Part shown: positions 1-6,990 of the stretch, one piece after another
How positions within the stretch are numbered: position 1 is the first letter of the stretch
Layout of the letters: each line of letters opens with the position of its first letter
Assembly: GCA_900317795.1 (NCBI GenBank)
Contig: ONIF01000017.1
Coordinates: forward strand, 1 to 16,460
Origin: an uncultured Eubacteriales bacterium
GTDB taxonomy: Bacteria > Bacillota > Clostridia > Oscillospirales > Acutalibacteraceae
DNA: 16,460 nucleotides
Direction: 5' to 3'
The notes under the pieces: generated by a model
What the model was told of the DNA's origin: nothing
Databases searched by the model: none
Seen by the model: only the letters and a program-made list of their open reading frames with translations
Program-made: the position numbers and the translations under genes

Positions 1-1944
1 GAGGCACTCAAAAGAGGCGTTTCCGTTGATGAAATTCATCAGATAACCATGATGGACGAATGGTTTTTGTATAAGTTCCTCAACCTTGCCGACTGTGAAA
101 AAGAGCTTGCCAATTCCAAGCTGACAGAAGAACTTTATGTAAAAGCAAAGAAATACGGTTTCCTTGACAGAACGATTGAAAAATTGACAGGCTGTAAAGT
201 GGAAAATCCGCTTGTACCCGTATATAAAATGGTTGACACCTGTGCAGCGGAGTTCAAAGCCGAAACACCTTATTTCTATTCCACATTTGACAAGGACAAT
301 GAGGCAACAGCATTTATTGAAGAAAAAAATTCAGACCGTAAGACAATTATCGTATTTGGTTCGGGACCTATCAGAATAGGTCAGGGCATTGAGTTTGACT
401 ATGCGTCGGTACATTGTGTATGGGCTTTGAAACAGGCAGGCTATGATGTAGTCATTGTCAACAACAACCCCGAAACAGTTTCAACCGACTTTGATACAGC
501 CGACAGACTTTATTTTGAACCTCTTACAAATGAAGATGTCATGGGCATTATTGCAACAGAAAAACCCTATGGCGTGGTAGTTGCGTTCGGTGGTCAGACG
601 GCTATTAAATTGACAAAATTCCTCAGTCAGCAGGGTGTTAATATTCTCGGCACATCTGCCGACAGCATAGACATGGCAGAGGACAGAGAACGTTTTGACG
701 AACTCCTTGAACTCCACCATGTAAAACGCCCCGAAGGCTTTACTGTAATGACAACCGATGAAGCACTTCAAGTTGCAGAAAAAATCGGTTATCCTGTTCT
801 TCTCCGTACGTCTTACGTTCTTGGCGGTCAGAATATGATTATCGCTTTCAATGAGGCTGACGTGAAAGAGTACATGGCGATTATTTTGGCACAGGATATC
901 GAAAACCCGATTTTGATAGATAAATACCTCTCGGGAACGGAACTCGAAGTTGACGCAATTTGTGACGGTGAAGATATTCTTATACCGGGTATCATGCAGC
1001 ACGTTGAAAGAGCGGGTATTCACTCGGGTGACTCTATCGCTGTATATCCCGCATGGAATATCAGTGACGAAATGACGGCAAACATCGTTGAAACTTCAAA
1101 AAATCTTGCTGTTTCCCTTAAAACGCAGGGACTTGTTAATATACAGTATCTCATTTATGAGGGCAAGCTGTATGTAATCGAAGTAAATCCCCGTTCTTCC
1201 AGAACAATTCCGTATATAAGCAAGGTTACAGGCGTGCCTATGGTAGATTTGGCAACCCGTGCAATGCTTGGCGAAAAACTCAAAGACATGGGCTATGGCA
1301 CAGGCTTGTATAAACGTTCACCTTACGTTGCCGTAAAAGTGCCCGTATTCTCCTTTGAAAAGCTTATCAACGTGGATAACCAGCTTGGTCCCGAAATGAA
1401 ATCGACAGGCGAAGTTTTGGGTATTGCCAACACTTTGGAAGAAGCACTTTACAAAGGTTTGATTGCGGCAGGCTATAAAATGACAAAACAGGGCGGTGTA
1501 TTCATCACCGTGAGAAATCCCGATAAGAGCGAAATAGGCGATATTGCAAAGAAATATGATGAACTCGGCTTCACTCTTTATGCAACCAAGGGTACTGCAC
1601 AGACGCTCAGAAATTACGGTCTTGATGTTATCGAGGTAGATAAGATACACGAGAACAGCAGGGATAATACCCTTACGCTTATCGAGAGCGGAAAGATAAA
1701 TTATGTCATTTCCACATCTTCAAAGGGCAGAATTCCTACCCGTGACAGCGTTAAGATTAGAAGAAAGACTGTTGAAAGAAATATTCCCTGCCTTACTTCC
1801 ATAGATACAGCGAATGCATTGGCGGATTCTTTAAAGAGTAAATATTCCGAATACAGCACTGAGCTTGTAAACATCAATGACATGAGAACGGAAAAAGTGA
1901 AGCTCAAATTTACAAAGATGCAGGGCCTGGGCAACGATGCATAG
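1..1944 (+). CDS. carB: carbamoyl-phosphate synthase large subunit, 5'-truncated by window edge
   Basis: This is the C-terminal 647 residues of CarB, which makes carbamoyl phosphate from glutamine-derived ammonia, bicarbonate and two ATP for pyrimidine and arginine synthesis. The frame is open from base 1, so the gene begins upstream. The visible part starts inside the oligomerisation domain. The second ATP-grasp (carbamoyl phosphate) half follows from about nt 340, opening with FGSGPIRIGQG and then NNNPETVSTDFD. The C-terminal MGS-like allosteric domain spans about nt 1480-1870. Family members normally end near STELVNINDMR (about nt 1890). Here the frame has no stop there and continues through the first residues of DapF (KFTKMQGLGND) to a TAG at 1942-1944. 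The last roughly 18 codons are therefore dapF sequence, not a normal CarB end. Identity is certain; the native C-terminus is not. Confidence 0.96.
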   Translation, partial: EALKRGVSVDEIHQITMMDEWFLYKFLNLADCEKELANSKLTEELYVKAKKYGFLDRTIEKLTGCKVENPLVPVYKMVDTCAAEFKAETPYFYSTFDKDNEATAFIEEKNSDRKTIIVFGSGPIRIGQGIEFDYASVHCVWALKQAGYDVVIVNNNPETVSTDFDTADRLYFEPLTNEDVMGIIATEKPYGVVVAFGGQTAIKLTKFLSQQGVNILGTSADSIDMAEDRERFDELLELHHVKRPEGFTVMTTDEALQVAEKIGYPVLLRTSYVLGGQNMIIAFNEADVKEYMAIILAQDIENPILIDKYLSGTELEVDAICDGEDILIPGIMQHVERAGIHSGDSIAVYPAWNISDEMTANIVETSKNLAVSLKTQGLVNIQYLIYEGKLYVIEVNPRSSRTIPYISKVTGVPMVDLATRAMLGEKLKDMGYGTGLYKRSPYVAVKVPVFSFEKLINVDNQLGPEMKSTGEVLGIANTLEEALYKGLIAAGYKMTKQGGVFITVRNPDKSEIGDIAKKYDELGFTLYATKGTAQTLRNYGLDVIEVDKIHENSRDNTLTLIESGKINYVISTSSKGRIPTRDSVKIRRKTVERNIPCLTSIDTANALADSLKSKYSEYSTELVNINDMRTEKVKLKFTKMQGLGNDA

Positions 1945-2657
1945 GCGGTGACGGTGTCATTTTGATATGCCCGTCAGACGTTGCAGACGCTAAAATGAAG
2001 ATGTATAACCTTGACGGCAGTGAAGGCAAAATGTGCGGTAACGGTATCCGCTGTGTAGGCAAATATCTCTTTGACCACAACATGGTACAGGGAAATACCA
2101 TTAAAATTGAAACTCTTAGCGGAATTAAAACTTTGAATGCATACAGACATGACGGCAAAGTTGACGTTTTGAGAGTTGATATGGGTAAGGCAATTCTTGC
2201 ATCTTCGGAAATCCCCGTTGCAATCAACAAACCCAGAGTTATCAATGAACCCGTGACAATAGGCGGAGTGGAATATAATATCACTTGCGTATCAATGGGA
2301 AATCCCCACAGCGTTGTATTCTGCAATAACGTGGATAAGATAGACCTTGAGAAAATAGGACCTCTCTTTGAAAACAGCGAACTGTTCCCCGAAAGAGTAA
2401 ATGCGGAATTTGTCAAAGTCATTGACGAACACACCATTGAAATGCGTGTATGGGAGCGTGGCAGCGGTGAAACATGGGCTTGCGGTACAGGTGCTTGTGC
2501 TGTCGCTGTTGCAGCGGTTGAAAACGGTCTTTGCAAGAAAAATGAGCCTATCACCGTTAAACTTAAAGGCGGTAATCTCATTATCGAATATACAGATGAT
2601 ACGGTATATCTTACGGGCTATGCAGAAACAGTATTTGAAGGAGAAATCGAGTTATGA
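1897..2657 (+). pseudogene. dapF: diaminopimelate epimerase with 5' internal deletion/frameshift
   Basis: DapF interconverts LL- and meso-diaminopimelate for lysine and peptidoglycan synthesis. Its start is seen in frame 1 from GTG 1897 (KLKFTKMQGLGND, to 1938). The rest is in frame 3 from about 1939: IGGDGVILICPSD, then the first catalytic-Cys motif MCGNGIRC, MGNPHSVVF, FPERVNAEF, WERGSG and the second catalytic-Cys motif ACGTGACA. In B. subtilis-type DapF about 28-30 residues separate GLGN from the IG(A/G)DG block. Here they are absent and the frame changes at the join, consistent with loss of 3n+1 bases. The 3' part alone (from TTG 1962, 231 aa) keeps both cysteines but lacks the N-terminal strands. 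It overlaps pyrG by ATGA at 2654-2657, so it was a normal operon member. A sequencing or assembly error cannot be excluded. Confidence 0.85.
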
Positions 2658-4258
2658 CAAGAAAGTATATTTTCGTGACAGGCGGTGTTGTATCGGGACT
2701 TGGCAAGGGCATAACTGCCGCCTCTCTCGGAAGACTTTTGAAAGCCAGAGGCTTGAAAGTAGCTGCACAAAAGCTTGACCCATATATCAACGTTGACCCC
2801 GGTACTATGAATCCGTTTGAACACGGTGAAGTATATGTCACGGAGGACGGTGCCGAAACCGACCTTGATTTAGGTCACTATGAGAGATTTATTGACGAAG
2901 ACCTTAATAAATTCTCCAACCTCACGACAGGCAGAGTATATTCCAATGTAATCGAAAAAGAACGTCAAGGCGTTTATCTCGGTAAAACGGTACAAGTGAT
3001 ACCGCATATCACCAATGAAATAAAGGACTTCATCTATTCTCTCGGCAATTCGTCGGGGGCAGATGTTGTCATTACGGAAATAGGCGGAACTGTCGGAGAT
3101 ATAGAAAGCCAGCCGTTTTTGGAGGCTATCAGACAGGTATCTTTTGAAGTCGGCAAGGAAAACAGCCTTTTCGTTCATGTATGCCTTGTGCCGTACATAA
3201 AGGGCAGTGAGGAACATAAATCCAAGCCTGCCCAGCACTCTGCAAAAGAACTCCGTTCACTTGGTATCAATCCCGATATAATGGTACTTCGCTGTGATGA
3301 ACCGCTTGAACCGAGTATTTTCAAGAAAATTGCAATGTTCTGTAATGTAAAGCCCGACTGCGTCATTGAAAATATGACGATACCCGTACTGTATCAGGCA
3401 CCGCTCATGCTTGAAAAGGCAAATTTCAGTGACATAGTATGCAGAGAGTTAAAAATAGATGCTCCCAAGCCCGATATGAGTGAATGGCATGAAATGCTTG
3501 AAAGGATAAATTCCCGCAACAAACACGTAAAAATTGCCCTTTGCGGAAAGTATGTACAGCTTCATGATGCCTATTTGTCCGTTGCGGAGGCACTCCACCA
3601 TGCAGGCTATGAAAACAGTGCATTTGTAGAGATAGAGTGGGTTGACACGGAGCTTATCACGCAATACACCGTTGAAGAAATGCTTGGAAGTGCTGACGGC
3701 ATACTTGTACCGGGCGGATTCGGCAACAGAGGTATAGAAGGTAAAATCATAGCTGCACAGTATGCAAGAGAACATGATATTCCGTATTTGGGAATATGTC
3801 TTGGAATGCAGACGGCAGTTATCGAGTATGCGAGAAATGTATTGGGCTTTAAAGATGCCAATTCGGGCGAGTTTGACAAAACAAGCGAATATAAAGTAAT
3901 TGACTTAATGCCCGACCAGAAAGGCATTGTTGCAAAAGGCGGTACAATGCGTTTGGGTGCATATCCCTGTAAAATCCGCAAAAATACCATTATGGAAAGG
4001 GCTTACGGTCAGCCCGAAATAATGGAACGTCACCGCCACCGCTATGAATTCAACAACACTTTCAGAACTCAGTTTGAAGAAAACGGAATGGCAATTACAG
4101 GCACTTCGCCCAACGGACTTCTTGTGGAAGCGGTGGAGATACCCGACCGTAAATTCTATATCGGTGTACAGTATCACCCCGAATTCAAGAGCCGTCCCAA
4201 TCATGCACACCCGCTTTTCCGTGAGTTTGTGAAAGCCAGCATAAACAATGAGCAATGA
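2654..4258 (+). CDS. pyrG: CTP synthase (glutamine-hydrolysing)
   Basis: PyrG makes CTP from UTP, ATP and glutamine, the last step of pyrimidine nucleotide synthesis. At 534 aa it has normal family length. The N-terminal synthetase domain shows the P-loop segment GGVVSGLGKGI (about residues 9-19), the GAETDLDLGHYERF block and EIGGTVGDIES. The C-terminal class I glutamine amidotransferase domain has the nucleophile Cys382 in GICLGMQ and the His508/Glu510 pair in QYHPEFKSRP. The start is set by AAGGAG at 2638-2643, ten bases upstream, and overlaps the dapF stop by ATGA. That Shine-Dalgarno (SD) sequence should allow independent initiation although dapF is broken. The last residues (about NNEQ) and the TGA stop lie inside a heptamer repeat array. 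Confidence 0.98.
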   Translation: MTRKYIFVTGGVVSGLGKGITAASLGRLLKARGLKVAAQKLDPYINVDPGTMNPFEHGEVYVTEDGAETDLDLGHYERFIDEDLNKFSNLTTGRVYSNVIEKERQGVYLGKTVQVIPHITNEIKDFIYSLGNSSGADVVITEIGGTVGDIESQPFLEAIRQVSFEVGKENSLFVHVCLVPYIKGSEEHKSKPAQHSAKELRSLGINPDIMVLRCDEPLEPSIFKKIAMFCNVKPDCVIENMTIPVLYQAPLMLEKANFSDIVCRELKIDAPKPDMSEWHEMLERINSRNKHVKIALCGKYVQLHDAYLSVAEALHHAGYENSAFVEIEWVDTELITQYTVEEMLGSADGILVPGGFGNRGIEGKIIAAQYAREHDIPYLGICLGMQTAVIEYARNVLGFKDANSGEFDKTSEYKVIDLMPDQKGIVAKGGTMRLGAYPCKIRKNTIMERAYGQPEIMERHRHRYEFNNTFRTQFEENGMAITGTSPNGLLVEAVEIPDRKFYIGVQYHPEFKSRPNHAHPLFREFVKASINNEQ

Positions 4259-4285
4259 GCAATGAGCAATGAGCAATGTGCAATT
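4244..4285. repeat. heptamer repeat array A (AGCAATG units)
   Basis: Six 7-bp units: a degenerate AACAATG, four exact AGCAATG (4251-4278), then TGCAATT. Read on the - strand it is AATTGCA, CATTGCT x4, CATTGTT. That is the same layout as the arrays at 8849-8890 and 10949-10990. It supplies the pyrG stop codon. A looser set of related heptamers (CATTATG x2, AATTATG, AATTCAT) lies at 4324-4351, so the element may span about 4244-4351. Confidence 0.85.
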
Positions 4286-4323
4286 ACCGTTCTGTTTTCA
4301 CATAAACTCACCGTTCACAATTT

Positions 4324-4351
4324 CATTATGCATTATGAATTATGAATTCAT
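4324..4351. repeat. second heptamer block (CATTATG/AATTATG)
   Basis: Two exact CATTATG units (4324-4337), then AATTATG and AATTCAT, directly upstream of the Shine-Dalgarno sequence of the next small ORF. The 7-bp periodicity suggests the same repeat family as the array just upstream, with diverged units. Confidence 0.6.
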
Positions 4352-4369
4352 TGTAAGGAGGGCGATAAT

Positions 4370-4627
4370 ATGCTTTGCAAGGAACTTCCTCATGTATCGT
4401 GGTTTGAAAATAACAATCCATATACGGAGTGCCACTATCTTTTTCATTACATAATCATACCCGATGTAAAAGGGGAAACCATGACGGTAAAAATATGGCA
4501 TGGTGAATTCTGCTATGAAAAGAGTGTTGACGAAATCACAGATGAAAGAACTTTTCCCATGACCTCCGAGGGCAGAAATGATATGATAGAGTATATCCGT
4601 CAAGCTGATTTTGAATATGTGCAGTAA
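4370..4627 (+). CDS. small hypothetical protein, 85 aa
   Basis: I do not recognise this protein. The ORF has an excellent ribosome-binding site (AAGGAGGG, about 4355-4362) and a 15-bp terminator stem just after its stop, which argues that it is real. The protein is soluble-looking, with no signal peptide or membrane segment. It is rich in aromatic residues in the first half (CHYLFHYIIIPD, KIWHGEFCYEKS) and ends in an acidic helix-like stretch (MIEYIRQADFEYVQ). An internal ATG at 4481 would give a shorter product but lacks a good SD. It follows pyrG after the repeat block with no clear promoter of its own, so it may be read through from the pyrG operon. Confidence 0.7.
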   Translation: MLCKELPHVSWFENNNPYTECHYLFHYIIIPDVKGETMTVKIWHGEFCYEKSVDEITDERTFPMTSEGRNDMIEYIRQADFEYVQ

Positions 4628-4630
4628 ATA

Positions 4631-4668
4631 AAAAAGCTCTCCCTGTTTTTCGGCAGGGAGAGCTTTTT
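4631..4668. terminator. bidirectional intrinsic terminator
   Basis: A perfect 15-bp inverted repeat, AAAAAGCTCTCCCTG (4631-4645) and its complement (4654-4668), with an 8-nt loop. It ends in a T-run on either strand. It sits between the convergent small ORF (+) and the lipoprotein gene (-) and can serve both. Confidence 0.93.
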
Positions 4669-4670
4669 CT

Positions 4671-5153
4671 CTATTCAAATTTGATTTTCACGCTGTTGTT
4701 GACAAGAGATTTTATATTTCCGTTCTCGTCTGTAAAGAATTTGCATACAGGGTCGCTTTTGAGAGTGAACATATACAAATCATTTTGCTTTGAAAGAAAT
4801 TTTATATTGTCCTGCTTCAAGGCGGAAAATGCATTGATTATCTGATTGAAAACGCAGTTTTCCGAAAAGTTGAAATTTTTATTTTTGCATATCAGTTTTC
4901 CGAGTGAAACATACTGTTCATTTTCGGATTTGCCGAAAGTAACGTTTTTCAGATTTTCGGGAGAGGAGAACGCAACAGATGACGTTGTGTCATTCACGTA
5001 GGAGATGTGGCATTGATATTCCATGTTTTTGATGGTGACAATGGCATTATCCTCAACGGAAACACGTATTTCGGGTATTTTTACACTTTCACTGCAAGAC
5101 GTGCAAAATACCGTTATGACTGCAATTAGGCACACAAGAATTATTTTTTTCAA
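4671..5153 (-). CDS. small putative lipoprotein, unknown function
   Basis: The 160-aa protein has a lipoprotein signal: MKKIILVCLIAVITVF followed by CTSC, with Cys20 the likely lipidated residue. It should be tethered to the outer face of the membrane. The mature part (about 140 aa) is mixed alpha/beta-looking, with VEDNAIVTIKNMEYQCHISY and an ISTSS-like SSVAFSSPENLKNVTFGKS stretch. Its layout recalls other small Clostridia lipoproteins, but I cannot name the family. Initiation appears to be at TTG (5151-5153), preceded at a suitable distance by GGGGGAA. It is the last gene of the - strand unit AbrB, glycosyltransferase, lipoprotein (61-bp gap to the glycosyltransferase stop) and ends just before the terminator. 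A hairpin covers its SD. Confidence 0.8.
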   Translation of the reverse strand: MKKIILVCLIAVITVFCTSCSESVKIPEIRVSVEDNAIVTIKNMEYQCHISYVNDTTSSVAFSSPENLKNVTFGKSENEQYVSLGKLICKNKNFNFSENCVFNQIINAFSALKQDNIKFLSKQNDLYMFTLKSDPVCKFFTDENGNIKSLVNNSVKIKFE

Positions 5154-5161
5154 AGCAAATT

Positions 5162-5201
5162 CCCCCGACAGTTTTTATAATGCTTATGCACTGAACGGGG
5201 G
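5162..5201 (-). promoter_or_regulatory. hairpin covering the lipoprotein Shine-Dalgarno sequence
   Basis: On the - strand, CCCCCG...CAGT (5201-5190) can pair with ACTG...CGGGGG (5172-5162), with a small internal loop and a 17-nt apical loop. The GGGGG arm is also the SD of the TTG-started lipoprotein gene. No U-run follows, so this is not an intrinsic terminator. It could lower translation of the last gene relative to the glycosyltransferase. The pairing is seen; the regulatory role is inferred. Confidence 0.45.
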
Positions 5202-5214
5202 AAAAATGCAGATA

Positions 5215-6606
5215 TTATTTTTTTCTTTTTGCAGCCATGGATTGGTATATTTTTTTCTGAACAGCCTTTCCGATGGGATAGGATAATACACCTGCTGTAA
5301 CGCCTATAATCCATGTGAATTTCCAGCTTACGAAAATTCCGAAAAGTACAATGAGAATTGCGGCAATTATCCAGTAAATGATATTAAATTTACCGCTTGC
5401 CTTGTTGACTTCTTTCAAAAAGTCATAGCCGTTGGAAGTGTGGGGGGCATTTTCGATAAATTCCGCTGCACCGACTGTTCCCGAACAGGAACGGAAATCT
5501 TTACTGCAATCGTCAGCGGCTTTTGCATAGTTTTTGTTATTAAGGATAGTTTGAACGGCATTCTTAATGCCTTCGGCACTGTCATCTTCAAGCATAACGC
5601 CTGCACCGATTTCTTTTGCACGTCTTGCGACGGCATATTGTTCACCCGTTTGCGGATAGAGTACCATAGGCGTAGCCATGTACAAACTTTCCGAAACGCT
5701 GTTCATTCCACAATGAGTGATAAAAGCGTCAGCTTTTGAAAGAATATCCAACTGGTCAACATAGTGGAATACTTTTATATTTTCGGGAAGTTCTCCAAGG
5801 GATTCGGGGTTTGTTGCATTTCCGCATGAGATGATAACATCTGTGTCAATGTCTTTGAGAGCAGATATGCATTTTTTATAGAAATCGGGCTTTTCATTGA
5901 TGACCGTACCCATTGAGATATATACAAGGGGGCGGTCTTTTGTTTTATTGGGGAGAACTTTTGAAAATACAGACGGTCCTATAAATTGATAGTGGTCCGA
6001 AAAACTCTCCGAATAGGGCTGGAAATTTTCCGAAGTATATACAATGGAATCCGTATTATTATCACTCTGCACAAGGGAGATGGTATTTTTAACATGATAG
6101 CCGTAGGGTTCAAGCGTTTTGAGTTCCTTTGAAATTTTGGATAAGCCAAATATCATGTCTGCAAGTTCGGCAGGGGAGTTTTTCATATACTGAGTTGACA
6201 TCTGATTGAAAGCAAATGTGCTTGTGGAAACAACCATAGGTACGTTGAATTTCCAAGCATTGAGTTTTCCCCAGAAACACACGGAGTCCGTATAGACAAC
6301 ATCAGGCTTGAATGATTTAAATTCGCTGTCAAGGAAATCATTCATTTTGAGAGTAATGCGTATATCCTGCAAACTCATTTCCGTCTGAGAAACATTTTTT
6401 ATTTTTTCTTCTTCCTTTTTGGAGAGTTCGGGCAGGAATTTACTGCATGATACAAACTCCGCACCTGTTTTTTCAATCTTCTCTTTGAACTCGTCAAAAG
6501 AGTAAAAACGCACTTTATTTCCACGCTTTACAAGTTCCGACGCAACAGGGAGCATGGGATTTGTGTGACCGTGAGCGGGAATGCAGAAAAATGCTATGTT
6601 TTTCAT
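5215..6606 (-). CDS. UGT/MGT-family (GT1) glycosyltransferase with C-terminal membrane anchor
   Basis: A 463-aa GT-B fold glycosyltransferase of the UDP-glucuronosyl/macrolide glycosyltransferase type, which transfers a sugar from a nucleotide-sugar to a small lipophilic acceptor. The N-terminal half opens with FFCIPAHGHTNPMLP; the HGH at residues 12-14 is the usual catalytic-His site. The C-terminal donor-binding half has PLVYISMGT and the signature HCGMNSVSESL followed by TPMVLYPQTGEQ. Unlike the usual soluble enzymes of about 390-400 aa, it carries an extra tail of about 60 residues with two hydrophobic segments (about 408-426 and 430-446) and a basic end (AAKRKK). This suggests anchoring at the inner face of the membrane and perhaps a lipid acceptor. 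It overlaps the upstream AbrB gene by ATGA (6603-6606). Acceptor and sugar cannot be read from the sequence. Confidence 0.9.
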   Translation of the reverse strand: MKNIAFFCIPAHGHTNPMLPVASELVKRGNKVRFYSFDEFKEKIEKTGAEFVSCSKFLPELSKKEEEKIKNVSQTEMSLQDIRITLKMNDFLDSEFKSFKPDVVYTDSVCFWGKLNAWKFNVPMVVSTSTFAFNQMSTQYMKNSPAELADMIFGLSKISKELKTLEPYGYHVKNTISLVQSDNNTDSIVYTSENFQPYSESFSDHYQFIGPSVFSKVLPNKTKDRPLVYISMGTVINEKPDFYKKCISALKDIDTDVIISCGNATNPESLGELPENIKVFHYVDQLDILSKADAFITHCGMNSVSESLYMATPMVLYPQTGEQYAVARRAKEIGAGVMLEDDSAEGIKNAVQTILNNKNYAKAADDCSKDFRSCSGTVGAAEFIENAPHTSNGYDFLKEVNKASGKFNIIYWIIAAILIVLFGIFVSWKFTWIIGVTAGVLSYPIGKAVQKKIYQSMAAKRKK

Positions 6607-6824
6607 TTATCATCAACGTCCTTGCCGTTACTGAAAGCAGTTCCAAACAAATTTTCAAAGGCTGATTTCGGGGGAATTGCAATACCTCTTTCCTCGTCAC
6701 CCAAAAGTACAAGAGTATCACCGGGCTTGATATTAAAAATTTCTCTTGCCTGTTTGGGAATGACAATCTGACCTTTTTCGCCTACCGTGGCAGTCCACGC
6801 ATATTTACCTTTTGGAGCAGGCAT
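6603..6824 (-). CDS. AbrB/SpoVT-type transcriptional regulator, 73 aa
   Basis: A small DNA-binding protein with the swapped-hairpin AbrB fold: VGEKGQIVIPKQAREIFNIKPGDTLVLLGD at about residues 14-43, matching the family core GQIVIPK-aR--l-I--GD. The short C-terminal tail (NLFGTAFSNGKDVDDK) is charged. It starts at ATG 6824 with SD GAGGTGA six bases upstream. It is the first gene of the operon and overlaps the glycosyltransferase start by four bases, so the two are probably translationally coupled. It probably regulates this operon: its promoter is strongly consensus and a short palindrome abuts the -10. MazE-like antitoxins share this fold, but no toxin gene is next to it. Confidence 0.88.
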   Translation of the reverse strand: MPAPKGKYAWTATVGEKGQIVIPKQAREIFNIKPGDTLVLLGDEERGIAIPPKSAFENLFGTAFSNGKDVDDK

Positions 6825-6848
6825 TTTGTATCACCTCATTAAGTATGA

Positions 6849-6861
6849 TTTGTTATACAAA
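6849..6861. promoter_or_regulatory. candidate operator palindrome next to the -10
   Basis: TTTGT-TAT-ACAAA, a 5-bp inverted repeat with a 3-bp centre that overlaps the last base of the -10. A further ATACAAA/TTTGTAT pairing is possible with the region before the AbrB SD. This placement suits repression, plausibly autoregulation by AbrB. The role is inferred. Confidence 0.4.
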
Positions 6862-6889
6862 TTATACTATACCTACTTTCAAATGTCAA
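6861..6889 (-). promoter_or_regulatory. consensus sigma-A promoter of AbrB-glycosyltransferase-lipoprotein operon
   Basis: On the - strand, TTGACA (6889-6884), a 17-bp spacer and TATAAT (6866-6861): a perfect match to the housekeeping consensus, about 40 bp upstream of the AbrB start. Such a strong promoter is likely to be held down by a repressor. Confidence 0.92.
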
Positions 6890-6921
6890 TACCAAAAACA
6901 AAAAAATTTTTTTGGGCATGA

Positions 6922-6955
6922 AAAAAGCAGTCGGATTTTATTCTGACTGCTTTTT
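6922..6955 (-). terminator. intrinsic terminator of the HAD gene
   Basis: AAAAAGCAGTC (6922-6932) pairs with GACTGCTTTTT (6945-6955) around a 12-nt loop. T-runs on both sides allow use on either strand. On the - strand it closes the HAD transcription unit, beyond the palindromic repeat. Confidence 0.85.
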
Positions 6956-6990
6956 GAAATTCATTAGTAAACGTCACTGAAAATTTCCTT

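Noticed and set aside
481..1023. 180-codon - strand frame inside carB
   Set aside because: It lies wholly within conserved carB coding sequence and has no independent start signals.
1910..2581. Open frame of 223 codons on the - strand across dapF
   Set aside because: It is the antisense of clearly homologous dapF sequence, has no domain I recognise and no SD, and is Ser/Pro/Leu-rich as antisense frames often are.
3607..3990. 127-codon - strand frame inside pyrG
   Set aside because: Antisense shadow of the glutaminase domain; no supporting signals.
4244..4351. Possible CRISPR array
   Set aside because: Units are 7 bp with no spacers between them; this is a tandem microrepeat.
5162..5201. 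Terminator after the glycosyltransferase gene
   Set aside because: The hairpin lacks a following U-run and its 3' arm is the SD of the next gene.
6603..6824. MazE-type antitoxin of a toxin-antitoxin pair
   Set aside because: The downstream partner is a glycosyltransferase; no MazF, PIN or RelE-like ORF is adjacent.
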